Positions 1 to 8,320 of a stretch of DNA of 64,000 nt are shown here, one piece after another. This stretch comes from Streptomyces tubercidicus. GTDB taxonomy: Bacteria; Actinomycetota; Actinomycetes; Streptomycetales; Streptomycetaceae. Where the stretch lies: NCBI RefSeq assembly GCF_027497495.1, contig NZ_CP114205.1, forward strand, positions 2,294,001 through 2,358,000, in the 5' to 3' direction. Position 1 is the first letter of the stretch; every line of letters starts with the position of its first letter. The notes under the pieces were generated by a model, which searched no databases, was not told where the DNA came from, and saw only the letters and a list, made by a program, of their open reading frames with translations. A program made the position numbers and the translations under genes.

Positions 1-808
1 GGTGGACGACGGGAGCGCCGCGGGCCGGCAGCAGGACGCCGATGACGTCGATCCGTACGCCTCCGGGCGGCGGGCCGCCGTGCCGCTCCAGCCAGCGTTC
101 CGCCAGCAGCCGCAGCCGGGCGGTCTTCTCGGGGCGCACGGCCGCCATGGGGTGTTCGTACCAGCCGGCGCGGCGGGTTTTGACTTCGCAGACCACCAGG
201 GCGTCTCCGTCGGCGGCGACGATGTCGATCTCGCCGTCGCGGCAGCGCCAGTTTCGGTCCAGGATGCGCATCCCTGCTTCGATGAGCCGCCGGGCTGCCA
301 GGTCTTCGCCGTAGCGGCCGAGGGCGCGGCGCCGGGTGTCGGCCGGTTTGGCCGCCGTGGGCCCGCTGTCTCCCGGGCTCGGGTCGGTGCCTGGTGGCTC
401 GGTCGCGATCCGCTCTGCTGCGGGGGGCTTACGACCCGGGGGTGGTGCTCCGCCCTTGCGGGAGCCGGACGGCGATACCTTCGCGGGCTGCCCCGAACCC
501 GTGCCGCGCATCGGTTTGCCGACCGGTCCCGAGCCGCTTCGCGCCGCGTCCGAGCCACTCGTCGAGGACGCCCCGAGCACCTCACCCCGGCCATTCGCCG
601 AAGGCGTATTGCCCCGGCCACTCGAAGGGAGCGTCCCGCGCCCTTTCCCCTCACCGCTCTTCGAGCCCGATCCGAGCGCCGCGTCCCGCTCGCTCGTCGA
701 GCTCGCCATCCGGGCCGCGTTCCGGTCCCTCGCGGAGCGCGTGCTCGACGGCGTCTCCGTGCTCGGTGCGTTGTTCCCGGCCTGTCGGCCGGCCTGCATG
801 GCGTTCAT
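1..808 (-). CDS. YraN-family (UPF0102) endonuclease-like protein, partial at left edge
   Basis: Read directly from the minus strand: an open frame of 269 codons from ATG at 808 that leaves the window. The last ~115 visible residues are a typical YraN core, with [14 protein letters not shown] followed by [17 protein letters not shown] and VVCEVKTR. This is the restriction-endonuclease-like fold (E/D-x-K pattern) whose biological role is unclear. Before it lie about 150 low-complexity residues rich in Ser, Gly, Pro, Ala and Arg. YraN proteins are normally ~120 residues and in streptomycetes begin almost directly with the core. The far upstream ATG is nevertheless preceded by a good ribosome binding site, GGAGGTGG, 6-7 nt away, so the extension is probably translated. 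It is the last visible member of the rplS-sip-NUDIX-DUF2469 run. An internal start closer to the core cannot be excluded. Confidence 0.85.
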   Translation of the reverse strand, partial: MNAMQAGRQAGNNAPSTETPSSTRSARDRNAARMASSTSERDAALGSGSKSGEGKGRGTLPSSGRGNTPSANGRGEVLGASSTSGSDAARSGSGPVGKPMRGTGSGQPAKVSPSGSRKGGAPPPGRKPPAAERIATEPPGTDPSPGDSGPTAAKPADTRRRALGRYGEDLAARRLIEAGMRILDRNWRCRDGEIDIVAADGDALVVCEVKTRRAGWYEHPMAAVRPEKTARLRLLAERWLERHGGPPPGGVRIDVIGVLLPARGAPVVH

Positions 809-957
809 GCGGTACCACCTCCGGCACCGACTGTGACGCCCCCGATCCGATCTATTGGATCTTGGTGGACAGTGAGCCGATTGTGGAGACCTCGCCCACT
901 CGTCCGGGGCACGGTCGGCCGACCACGGGGCCGGCCGCTCCGCAGCCCCCGGCCTGC

Positions 958-1266
958 TCAGCTCCCCGGAAGATCCAGATCGCTCTTGTTGAGCTCCTCG
1001 ATATTCACGTCCTTGAACGTGAGCACCCTCACCTGTTTGACGAAACGGGCCGGGCGGTACATGTCCCAGACCCAGGCGTCAGCCATCGACACCTCGAAAA
1101 AGACCTCGCCCTGGACCGAGTGCACCTGCATCTCGTAATCGTTGGTGAGGTAGAAGCGACGCTCGGTCTCGATCACGTATTTGAACAGCCCGACGACGTC
1201 GCGGTACTCCCGGTAGAGCTTCAGCTCCATCTCGGTCTCGTACTTCTCGAGGTCCTCGGCGCTCAT
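958..1266 (-). CDS. DUF2469 family protein
   Basis: A 102-residue acidic protein beginning [20 protein letters not shown]. It matches the actinobacterial DUF2469 family over its full length, including the aromatic centre ([26 protein letters not shown]). No catalytic motif, signal peptide or membrane segment is visible, and the function is unknown. It lies 38 bases downstream of the NUDIX gene and upstream of the yraN-like gene on the same strand, a position it also holds in other streptomycetes. It is probably co-transcribed with them. Confidence 0.9.
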   Translation of the reverse strand: MSAEDLEKYETEMELKLYREYRDVVGLFKYVIETERRFYLTNDYEMQVHSVQGEVFFEVSMADAWVWDMYRPARFVKQVRVLTFKDVNIEELNKSDLDLPGS

Positions 1267-1304
1267 GGCAGATCCCCTTCAGCCGTGCGTCCCCCCATTG
1301 TGCG

Positions 1305-1880
1305 TCAGGCCCGCTCGGTCTCCAGGAGTACCGGCGCATCGGGGGGCCCTTCGTCGAGCAGTGTGCGCAGCAGCTCGACGAGTCTGGTCGGATACACCGT
1401 CTCATGGGAGGCGGACAGTTCCTCCCAAGTCCACCACCTCAGTCCCGAGACGCTGCGTCGCTCCAGGTCAGTCTGCCCGCCGGTGTGGGTGGCAGTCCGG
1501 TCCGTTCTTCCCAGGTAGTACCACTCATCCTGCTCCCAGCGGCGCCCGTCGAAGGGGAAAGCGCAGCGGCGCTTCCACAGGACGGGGCCGAGGACGGCGC
1601 CGGTGATGCCGGTCTCCTCGGCGAGCTCGCGGTGGGCCGCCGCTTCGTGGCTCTCCGTGCCTTCGAGGCCACCGCCGGGGGTGAACCACCAGGTTTCGGC
1701 GGGGCGGTCCGGCTCGAAGCCGTGGAGCAGCAGGATCCGGTCGTCGGGGTCGAGCAGCACGATGCGGGAGACCTGACGCACCGCGGTCGCCTCCGGCGCG
1801 TCGGGTGCCTCCGGTCCGTCGGGGCCCGCCGCACCGCGCCCCATGGGCTCCCCGGCGCCCCGGCTCCGTCCCTCAGCCAC
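1305..1880 (-). CDS. NUDIX hydrolase
   Basis: The NUDIX box is visible in full as GGGLEGTESHEAAAHRELAEETG (only positions named here), with the catalytic REL-x-E-E-x-G core in the middle of the protein, so it should hydrolyse a nucleoside diphosphate linked to another moiety. The substrate cannot be told from sequence. Two starts fit. GTG at 1880 overlaps the sipZ stop by 8 bases (191 residues). ATG at 1844 has GGGGAG only 3 nt upstream (179 residues). The first ~30 residues are a Gly/Pro/Ala-rich leader outside the domain. It follows sipZ without a gap, so translational coupling to the signal peptidase cluster is likely. Confidence 0.85.
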   Translation of the reverse strand: MAEGRSRGAGEPMGRGAAGPDGPEAPDAPEATAVRQVSRIVLLDPDDRILLLHGFEPDRPAETWWFTPGGGLEGTESHEAAAHRELAEETGITGAVLGPVLWKRRCAFPFDGRRWEQDEWYYLGRTDRTATHTGGQTDLERRSVSGLRWWTWEELSASHETVYPTRLVELLRTLLDEGPPDAPVLLETERA

Positions 1881-2601
1881 GCTTACGCGCCGCCCGTCGG
1901 GCGAGGGGCCCGTACGCCGCACCGGCGAGGATGAGGACCGCGCCGGCCACGACCGCGAGGGTGATGGGCCGCACCGGGCCGGGCTGCGAGATGCCGCCGG
2001 GAAGGGCGGAGAAGCTGGTCGGGCGCTGCAGCACGCCGACGCTGCCGAGCGGCCAGGCGCGCGCGTCGACCCGGGCGCTGACGGCGCCGCGCGGCACCGA
2101 GCCGTGGTCGCCGTCGGTGAGGTGGACGCGGGAGTCGAGGGAGTCATTGCGGTGGTCGCCGAGCAGGAAGAAGTGTCCGGCGGGGACCTTGGCCTTGAAG
2201 CCGACCGGGGAGGCGGGCCCGCTGCCCTGCAGATACGGTTCTTCGACGGGAGTCCCGTTGACGGTCAGCCGCCCCTGCTTCGTACAGCAGGAGACCTTGT
2301 CGCCTCCGGTGCCGACGACGCGCTTGACCATGGGAAGGTCACCCCAGACGTCGTCCTTGAAGACGACGACGTCGCCGCGCCGTATCTCGGAGCCGTCCAC
2401 CCGCTCGGCCAGGACCCGGGCACCGGGCGCGATCGTGGGCGCCATCGAATCGGTCGGCACCGTATAGGGGCGGTATATCAGCGCCCCCCAGACGAAGCCG
2501 CCCAGGAACAGCACACAGCCGACGGCCACGGCCAGACCGGACAGCACGCTGCCCGTCGTCCGGCCGCGGCCGTCGGTCCTGTGTTCGGTACTGCTGCTCA
2601 T
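1873..2601 (-). CDS. sipZ: Type I signal peptidase, fourth of the cluster
   Basis: Signal peptidase I of 242 residues that removes signal peptides from exported proteins at the outer face of the membrane. An N-terminal membrane segment spans about residues 18-42. The catalytic Ser is Ser52 in VPTDSM and the general-base Lys is Lys93 in MVKRVVGTGGD. The box GHFFLLGDHRNDSLDSR is present. A second hydrophobic segment (about 205-230) ends in RRAARKRG, so the protein is anchored at both ends, as described for SipZ of S. lividans. It is the most divergent of the four paralogues and the shortest. It lies 54 bases after sipY and overlaps the NUDIX gene. The symbol is assigned by order in the cluster. 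Confidence 0.9.
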   Translation of the reverse strand: MSSSTEHRTDGRGRTTGSVLSGLAVAVGCVLFLGGFVWGALIYRPYTVPTDSMAPTIAPGARVLAERVDGSEIRRGDVVVFKDDVWGDLPMVKRVVGTGGDKVSCCTKQGRLTVNGTPVEEPYLQGSGPASPVGFKAKVPAGHFFLLGDHRNDSLDSRVHLTDGDHGSVPRGAVSARVDARAWPLGSVGVLQRPTSFSALPGGISQPGPVRPITLAVVAGAVLILAGAAYGPLARRAARKRG

Positions 2602-2655
2602 CCCAGCGCTCCCACCCCGCGGACCCGGCCCGCGTCGAAGATCCGGGACGGCACC

Positions 2656-3636
2656 CTACCCGGGGTTACGCGCTCCGGTCAGCCTCCGGCGGCGCCACAG
2701 CACGATCGGCACCGCGCCGGCCAGGCCCAGGGCGGCCGGAGCCGCCGCCATTGCCTTGTTGATCCCGGGCTGGTCGAAGGTGTCCGGTACCGGCAGGGTC
2801 GACCAGCGGTTGATCGGCCACGCGATGGTGAACGCCCGGCCCACGACCTCGTCCTCCGAGACCGTGCCATTGCCCTTGAGGTTCTGGTGGTAGCGGGAGT
2901 CGAGGGAGTCGTCGCGGTGGTCGCCCATCACCCAGATCCGGCCCTTGGGGACCTTGATCGGGCCGAACGCACGGTCACCGCAGGGGGTGACGCCGGGGAA
3001 GATGTACGAGTCTTCCTTGAGGGCCTTGCCGTTGACCTTGACCGGGCCGGTGCCGTGGCACTCGACGGTGTCGCCGCCGACCGCGATGACCCGCTTGATC
3101 AGGTCCTTCTCCTCGGCCGAAGGCATCAGCCCGATGAAGCTGAGGACCTTCTGGACGGGGTTGGGCTCGGGCGTCGGCGTCTCGTTCAGCCAGCCGCCCG
3201 GATCGTGGAAGACGACGACCTCGCCGCGCTGCGGCTTGGAGCCGAACCACGGGGTCAGTTTGTCGACCAGGACCCGGTCCCCGCGTTGCAGGGTGTCCTG
3301 CATCGAGTCGGACGGGATCGAGAACGCCTGCACCAGGAACGTCTTGATCAGCAGCGCCAGGACCAGAGCGATACCGATGAGGATCGGCAGCTCCTTCCAG
3401 AAGGCACGCGGCTTCTTGGCCTTCTTCATGCCGCCGCTCACCTCCTCGCCCGCGGACCTGTCCAACGTATCGGATGTGTCCGATACGTCGGCCGGGGCCG
3501 AACGCTGCGACTGCGCCCCTGACTGTGCTGGTGACGGATGCACGGAACTCGTCGCCGGTCCCGCGGTCTCACCACGCCCTGCCGGCTCTTCGGGCTCTTC
3601 GGTTCCGGACCGCGCGCCGACCGCCAAGTCCCCCAC
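2656..3636 (-). CDS. sipY: Type I signal peptidase, third of the cluster
   Basis: A 326-residue reading from GTG at 3636. It has a Ser/Pro/Glu-rich cytoplasmic leader, a membrane segment at about 84-105, catalytic Ser111 (SIPSDSM), Lys181 (DLIKRVIAVGGD) and the GDHRDDSLDSR box. A C-terminal hydrophobic stretch is followed by WRRRRL. The start is uncertain. GTG at 3636 has GAGGAG 5 nt upstream but overlaps the end of sipX by 68 bases. ATG at 3429 has a near-perfect GGAGGTGA 7 nt upstream and would give a 257-residue protein without the leader. Both could be used. It shares the WFGSKPxRGxVVVF motif with sipX, so the two look like recent paralogues. Confidence 0.9.
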   Translation of the reverse strand: MGDLAVGARSGTEEPEEPAGRGETAGPATSSVHPSPAQSGAQSQRSAPADVSDTSDTLDRSAGEEVSGGMKKAKKPRAFWKELPILIGIALVLALLIKTFLVQAFSIPSDSMQDTLQRGDRVLVDKLTPWFGSKPQRGEVVVFHDPGGWLNETPTPEPNPVQKVLSFIGLMPSAEEKDLIKRVIAVGGDTVECHGTGPVKVNGKALKEDSYIFPGVTPCGDRAFGPIKVPKGRIWVMGDHRDDSLDSRYHQNLKGNGTVSEDEVVGRAFTIAWPINRWSTLPVPDTFDQPGINKAMAAAPAALGLAGAVPIVLWRRRRLTGARNPG

Positions 3637-4693
3637 ATCTGCTCCTCACTCCACGCACTCGCCCACCCGTCAACCGGTGCAGGCCCACCACTCCCATAAC
3701 GAGCGGGAGTTCCGCAGGGGTCGGGAGTACGGTCAAACTCTCGGATGACACCTTATGCGGCGCACCTGCCGAGGACGCCTTGGCGCCCGGCGCGTCGCGC
3801 ACGGTCGTAAAGGTGTCGGGTTCTTCGAGGCGCCGCCAGTGACTGAACGGCCAGGCGATCACCACGGCCCGGCCCACGACATTGTCCTCCGAGACCGTGC
3901 CACGGTACGGCTCGTCCAGGTGGAAGCGCGAATCCGCGGAGTTCGAGCGGTGGTCGCCCATCACGAAGATCCGTCCGGTGGGGACGGTCACCGTGAACTT
4001 CAGTGTGGAGGGCGGATTGCCCGGATGGACATACGGTTCGGTCAGCGGTGTGCCGTTGACGGTGACCTTGCCCTGCGCGTCGCAGCACTTGACGGTGTCG
4101 CCGCCGACCGCCACGACCCGCTTGATCAGGTCCTGTTCATCGGCCGACGGCAGCAGCCCGATGAAGGTCATGGCGTCCTTGACCGGCTGGAAGGCTCCCC
4201 CGTCGGCGGTGGGCTTGGTCTGCTCGCCCTTGAGCCAGCCGCCCGGGTCCTTGAAGACGACGACATCGCCGCGCTCCGGTTTGGAGCCGAACCACGGCGT
4301 CAGCTTGTCCACCAGCACCCGGTCGCCGATTCGGATCGTCTGCTCCATGGAGCCGGACGGGATGACGAAGGCCTGGACGAGGAAGGTCTTCAGGACGAGG
4401 GCGATGGCCAGCGCCACGCCGACGAGGATCGGGATTTCCTTCAGGTAGGAGCGTTGTCTGCGGCGCTTGATGCGCTTGGCCTGGCGCCGCCGCTCGGCAC
4501 GTCCGCCGGTCGCGGTGCGGGCCGACCGCCGGCCTCCGTGCCCGGCCACCGGCTCCTGTGGGCCGCCGCGGGCGCCGGGGTCGCCGGAGCCGTCGCGGCC
4601 CCGGCCCGCCCGGCCGGTGGCCCGCGTCCCCCGGCTCCGCTTCGGCGGGCCGGCGTCCTTGCTCCCGTGGCGGGGGCGTCCTCGGTTACCCAT
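3569..4693 (-). CDS. sipX: Type I signal peptidase, second of the cluster
   Basis: A 374-residue signal peptidase I. An 80-residue Gly/Arg-rich basic cytoplasmic leader ends in KRIKRRRQRS, followed by a membrane segment at about 86-106, Ser115 (VIPSGSM), Lys191 (DLIKRVVAVGGD) and the GDHRSNSADSR box. After the domain ends (around FTTVRDAPG) about 70 further residues follow. They become very Arg-rich and run 68 bases into the frame of sipY. The ATG overlaps the sipW stop by 8 bases (ATGGGTAA), so translation is coupled. It is roughly 50 residues longer than I recall for SipX of S. lividans; the extra tail may be a read-on of no function. Confidence 0.9.
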   Translation of the reverse strand: MGNRGRPRHGSKDAGPPKRSRGTRATGRAGRGRDGSGDPGARGGPQEPVAGHGGRRSARTATGGRAERRRQAKRIKRRRQRSYLKEIPILVGVALAIALVLKTFLVQAFVIPSGSMEQTIRIGDRVLVDKLTPWFGSKPERGDVVVFKDPGGWLKGEQTKPTADGGAFQPVKDAMTFIGLLPSADEQDLIKRVVAVGGDTVKCCDAQGKVTVNGTPLTEPYVHPGNPPSTLKFTVTVPTGRIFVMGDHRSNSADSRFHLDEPYRGTVSEDNVVGRAVVIAWPFSHWRRLEEPDTFTTVRDAPGAKASSAGAPHKVSSESLTVLPTPAELPLVMGVVGLHRLTGGRVRGVRSRCGGLGGRRAVRNRRARRAGRAW

Positions 4694-5450
4694 GGGGGCC
4701 TGCCGCGGCGGGTATCCGGTCGAAGGCTCCTGGGGTCTCGAAGGTGCGCCAGCGGCTCACCGGCCAGGTGATCAGGTCCGCACGGCCGATGACCTTGTCG
4801 ACCGGGACCGTGCCGCCACCCGCCTGACCGAGGTGGTCGCGGGAGTCACTGGATCTGGCGCGGTGGTCCCCCATGACCCACAGCCGCCCCTCCGGCACCA
4901 CGATGTCGAAATCCACCGAGGACGGCGCGTCCCCGGGGTGGAGATACGCCTCGCTCACGGGCTCACCGTTCACTTCGATCCGCCCCCGTTTGTCGCAACA
5001 GGTCACATGGTCACCGCCGATGCCGATCACACGCTTGACGTAATCGGTCTCGGCGGGCCGGGCCAGGCCCAGCGCCGCGCCGGCTCCGCGCAGCAGTCCC
5101 GTGACGGGATTCTCCCCCTGTTCCCTGTGAACGAAGGATCCGGTGCCGTCGAACACCACCACCTCGCCCCGTGCCGGTGTGCTGCCGAAACGGTACGCCA
5201 GCTTGTTGACCAGCACTCGGTCCCCGATCCGCAGGGTGTTCTCCATGGAGGAGCTGGGGATCAGAAAGGGCTGCACGATGAACGCGCTGAGCAGCAGCAG
5301 AAAGGCCAGGCAGAGCGCGAACAGGGTGACCGGCCGGTGGCGCAGACCGGCCACACGGGCCGGCAAACGCGCGGAGCGCGACCCCTGCTCCGGCCCCTGG
5401 TCGGGGGTGGGAGAGTGGTCGCGCTCCGTGAGCTGTGCGTCGGTGTCCAT
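4686..5450 (-). CDS. sipW: Type I signal peptidase, first of the cluster
   Basis: A 254-residue signal peptidase I that comes first after rplS. It has an acidic, flexible N-terminus, a membrane segment at about 40-61, catalytic Ser68 (IPSSSM), Lys139 (DYVKRVIGIGGD) and the box GRLWVMGDHRARSSDSRDH. Unlike sipX, sipY and sipZ it ends soon after the last catalytic box with no clear second membrane anchor. It lies 96 bases downstream of rplS and overlaps sipX by 8 bases. Confidence 0.9.
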   Translation of the reverse strand: MDTDAQLTERDHSPTPDQGPEQGSRSARLPARVAGLRHRPVTLFALCLAFLLLLSAFIVQPFLIPSSSMENTLRIGDRVLVNKLAYRFGSTPARGEVVVFDGTGSFVHREQGENPVTGLLRGAGAALGLARPAETDYVKRVIGIGGDHVTCCDKRGRIEVNGEPVSEAYLHPGDAPSSVDFDIVVPEGRLWVMGDHRARSSDSRDHLGQAGGGTVPVDKVIGRADLITWPVSRWRTFETPGAFDRIPAAAGPHG

Positions 5451-5510
5451 CGGGCCCTGAGCCTATCCGGCCGGGTCCGGACGCCGTACGTGAGCGTCGG
5501 TTTGCGTTGC

Positions 5511-5541
5511 CCCGGCGCAAAAAATCGTGCTCCGGGGCGGC
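5511..5541 (-). terminator. Hairpin between rplS and sipW
   Basis: An inverted repeat GCCCCGG / CCGGGGC encloses a 16-nt loop holding a run of T residues (minus strand). It is the only structure in the 96 bases between rplS and sipW and could attenuate transcription into the signal peptidase genes. The stem is short and the T-run is in the loop rather than after it, so termination is doubtful. Confidence 0.35.
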
Positions 5542-5546
5542 CCGGC

Positions 5547-5894
5547 TCAGTTGTCGCGCTTCTCCTTGATCTTCGCGGCCTTGCCGCGGAGCTCGCGCAG
5601 GAAGTACAGCTTGGCGCGACGGACGTCACCGCGGGTCACGACCTCGATCTTCTCGACGATCGGGGTGTGCACCGGGAAGGTGCGCTCGACGCCGACGGAG
5701 AAGCTGACCTTGCGGACCGTGAAGGTCTCGCGGACGCCGGCGCCCTGACGGCGGATGACAACGCCCTTGAACTGCTGCACACGGGAGCGGTTGCCCTCGA
5801 TGACGCGGACGTGGACGTTGACGGTGTCACCCGGGCGGAAGGCCGGGATGTCGCTGCGCTTGGACGCGGCGTCGACGGAGTCGAGAAGGTGCAT
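5547..5894 (-). CDS. rplS: 50S ribosomal protein L19
   Basis: A full-length (115-residue) bL19 beginning [20 protein letters not shown]. The conserved core is present: [36 protein letters not shown] and the basic C-terminus [20 protein letters not shown]. It sits at the 30S-50S interface and is a structural part of the large subunit. It follows trmD by 132 bases in the usual rpsP-rimM-trmD-rplS order. Confidence 0.97.
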   Translation of the reverse strand: MHLLDSVDAASKRSDIPAFRPGDTVNVHVRVIEGNRSRVQQFKGVVIRRQGAGVRETFTVRKVSFSVGVERTFPVHTPIVEKIEVVTRGDVRRAKLYFLRELRGKAAKIKEKRDN

Positions 5895-6026
5895 GACCTA
5901 CTGCTTTCTTCGCTGATGCCACAGGTCATCAACGGGATATCGGAAGGATGTTTCGGATGCCGTTCCGTCGGGCGGGCGTCGTTCCCCCTGTGGCAGGGGC
6001 GCGCGCCGGACGCACACAGCAGCGGC

Positions 6027-6836
6027 CTATTCTTCCACGGCGCCGCTCGTCCGCCCAAATCGGCCGTCGTCGCCCTCCGACCAGCCGAGGGCGGCGAGGA
6101 TCGCGCGGTCCTTCTTGTCGAACGCGGCGGGGTCGGCGCGCTCGATCAGGTCGGGGCGGTTGCGGTCCGTGCGGCGGAAGGCTTCGTCCCGGCGCCAGCG
6201 GGCGATCTTGCCGTGGTGGCCGCTGAGCAGGACGTCGGGGATACCGCGGCCGCGCCACTCAGGAGGCTTGGTGTAGACGGGGCCTTCCAGGAGGTCGGCC
6301 ATCGCGCCGGGCGCGAAGGAGTCGTCCTGGTGGGAGGCGGCGTTGCCGAGCACGCCGGGCAGCAGCCGGGCCACTGCCTCGACCATGACCAGGACCGGCG
6401 CCTCGCCGCCGGCCAGGACGTAGTCGCCGATGGAGACCTCGCGGACGTCGACGCGGTCGCCGTACTCCTCGATGACGCGGCGGTCGATGCCTTCGTAGCG
6501 GGCCGGGGTGAACACCAGCCAGGGCTTGGCGGAGAGTTCGACGGCGAGCTGCTGGGTGAACGGGGCGCCGCTGGGGGTGGGAACGACGATCACCGGTTCC
6601 CCGTCGCCGGACGCGAGGATCTCGTCGAGCGCCTCGCCCCACGGCTCGGGCTTCATGACCATGCCGGGGCCGCCGCCGTAGGGGGTGTCGTCGACGGTGT
6701 TGTGCTTGTCGTGGGCCCATTCACGCAGGTCGTGGATGCGCACATCGAGCTGTCCGCGGGTGCGGGCCTTGCCGACGAGGGAGACGTTCAGCGGTTCCAG
6801 GTACTCGGGGAAGATCGTGACGACATCGAGCCGCAT
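6027..6836 (-). CDS. trmD: tRNA (guanine-37-N1)-methyltransferase
   Basis: TrmD methylates G37 next to the anticodon, using S-adenosylmethionine, and so prevents frameshifting. The 269-residue product has the family landmarks: [12 protein letters not shown] at the start, DDTPYGGGPGMVMKPEP, and the knot region GDYVLAGGEAPVLVMVEAVARLLPG that binds SAM. Length is normal for the streptomycete enzyme; its C-terminus has a short Asp/Gly tail. The start overlaps the rimM stop, so the two are translationally coupled. Confidence 0.97.
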   Translation of the reverse strand: MRLDVVTIFPEYLEPLNVSLVGKARTRGQLDVRIHDLREWAHDKHNTVDDTPYGGGPGMVMKPEPWGEALDEILASGDGEPVIVVPTPSGAPFTQQLAVELSAKPWLVFTPARYEGIDRRVIEEYGDRVDVREVSIGDYVLAGGEAPVLVMVEAVARLLPGVLGNAASHQDDSFAPGAMADLLEGPVYTKPPEWRGRGIPDVLLSGHHGKIARWRRDEAFRRTDRNRPDLIERADPAAFDKKDRAILAALGWSEGDDGRFGRTSGAVEE

Positions 6837-7381
6837 CAGCTGTCCTCGCGGCTGCTGGCGATCTCGGCCTGGCTGTCGTCGAGGAGGCCGGGCGGCGGGT
6901 CGATGACCGCGCGCTGCTCCTCCAGGTCGATCTCCGGGACGATTTCGGCGACGAACGGGATCAGGACCTCGCTGCCGTCGGGCCGCCGGACGATCAGCAG
7001 GTCCTGATAGGGCAGGTGAGAGACCTCGGAGATCCGGCCGACCTCGGTACCGTCACGGGTGACGACATCGAGGTCGATCAGCTGGTGGTCGTAGAACTCC
7101 TCGGGGTCCTCGGGGACTTCCTCGGGGTCGACCTCCGCGATCAGCAGGGTGTTGCGCAGCGCCTCGGCGGCCGTGCGGTCCGCGACGCCCTCGAAGCGCA
7201 GCAGCAGCCGGCCACTGTGCACCCGGCCGGTCGCGATGGTCAGCGGTCCGACGGAGGACGGTTCGGTGGCGAGGACGGCGCCCGGTCCGAGCCGCAGTTC
7301 GGGCTCGTCGGTGCGTACCTCTACCGTGACCTCGCCCTTGATGCCGTGGGCGCGACCGATCCGCGCCACTACCAACTGCAC
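6836..7381 (-). CDS. rimM: 16S rRNA processing protein RimM
   Basis: RimM binds 30S protein S19 and helps mature the 3' domain of 16S rRNA. I choose GTG at 7381 (181 residues) because the family begins there ([17 protein letters not shown]) and GGGAG lies 8 nt upstream. The longer open frame upstream is not homologous. The N-terminal RimM domain is followed by the PRC-barrel domain ([35 protein letters not shown]). It overlaps trmD by one base and lies 100 bases after the KH-domain gene. Confidence 0.95.
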   Translation of the reverse strand: MQLVVARIGRAHGIKGEVTVEVRTDEPELRLGPGAVLATEPSSVGPLTIATGRVHSGRLLLRFEGVADRTAAEALRNTLLIAEVDPEEVPEDPEEFYDHQLIDLDVVTRDGTEVGRISEVSHLPYQDLLIVRRPDGSEVLIPFVAEIVPEIDLEEQRAVIDPPPGLLDDSQAEIASSREDS

Positions 7382-7481
7382 GCTGTTTCTCCCTTGCCCA
7401 TACCTGCGGCACTGCTCCGTAGACGACTGCGGGCCGGGGCGGGCCAGAAGCCCTCCCCGGCCCGAGCCGGTGTTCAACTTG

Positions 7482-7721
7482 TCAGCGGACCTGGTCCACG
7501 TCGACGAGGTCGACGCGGATGCCACGGCCGCCGATGGCGCCCACGACGGTCCGCAGCGCGCGGGCGGTACGGCCGTTACGGCCGATCACCTTGCCGAGGT
7601 CGTCGGGGTGGACCCGGACCTCCAGCACGCGACCGCGGCGCAGGGTGCGCGAGGCTACCTGCACATCGTCGGGGTTGTCGACGATGCCCTTGACGAGGTG
7701 CTCGAGGGCTTCCTCGAGCAT
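7482..7721 (-). CDS. khpA: KH-domain RNA-binding protein
   Basis: A 79-residue protein consisting of a single type II KH domain with the RNA-contact loop GRNG (in [19 protein letters not shown]). Small KH proteins at this position between rpsP and rimM are the KhpA family, which acts as an RNA chaperone in Gram-positive bacteria. It lies 2 bases downstream of the rpsP stop codon, so it is coupled to rpsP. Confidence 0.92.
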   Translation of the reverse strand: MLEEALEHLVKGIVDNPDDVQVASRTLRRGRVLEVRVHPDDLGKVIGRNGRTARALRTVVGAIGGRGIRVDLVDVDQVR

Positions 7722-7723
7722 GC

Positions 7724-8164
7724 TCAGGCCTCGGTCGACTCGGAGGTGGACTCGGCCGCAGCCTCGTCCGCCTTCTTGTCAGCCTTCTTCGCCTTCGGGG
7801 TGATGGCCTCACCCTTCGGCTCGTCGCCGGAAGCCTTGGCGGCGGCCTCGAAGAGAGCGCGCTTGTCGGCCTTCGGCTCGGCAACCTTCATCGGCGCCGG
7901 GGCGGGCAGGCCCTTGAACTTCTGCCAGTCGCCGGTGACCTTGAGGATGGCCGCGACGGGCTCGGTCGGCTGCGCGCCGACACCCAGCCAGTACTGGACA
8001 CGCTCGGAGTCGACCTCGATGCGCGAGGGGTTCTGCACCGGGTGGTACAGGCCGATCTCCTCGATGGCCCGGCCGTCACGGCGGGTACGGGAGTCGGCAA
8101 CGACGATGCGGTAGTGAGGCGAACGGATCTTGCCCAGACGCTTCAGCTTGATCTTGACTGCCAC
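7724..8164 (-). CDS. rpsP: 30S ribosomal protein S16
   Basis: A bS16 protein of 146 residues from GTG at 8164, chosen because the family starts with [20 protein letters not shown] and AGGAGAC stands 9 nt upstream. An in-frame upstream ATG only adds a non-homologous leader. The core ends around residue 85. The remaining ~60 residues are an Ala/Lys/Glu-rich tail, common in actinobacterial S16. It is the first gene of the rpsP-khpA-rimM-trmD-rplS run. Confidence 0.96.
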   Translation of the reverse strand: MAVKIKLKRLGKIRSPHYRIVVADSRTRRDGRAIEEIGLYHPVQNPSRIEVDSERVQYWLGVGAQPTEPVAAILKVTGDWQKFKGLPAPAPMKVAEPKADKRALFEAAAKASGDEPKGEAITPKAKKADKKADEAAAESTSESTEA

Positions 8165-8320
8165 GGGAGTGGTGTCTCCTGGTCTTGACGTGGTGGGGCA
8201 CAACGGGATGCCACGTGGGGTTGCGGTACTCGGGGTGCCCGATGGACGCGTCAGCCGGAGGAGAGAGGGGTCCTATGCGACTGTCGAGTACAGCTAGCCA
8301 TTGTGCCACATGCCCTCGGG

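Noticed and set aside
336..836. Plus-strand frame opposite the YraN extension with repeated RPLxEG words
   Set aside because: The minus-strand frame has a good ribosome binding site and joins a known domain; the plus-strand words are the mirror of the same repeated DNA. No ribosome binding site or homology.
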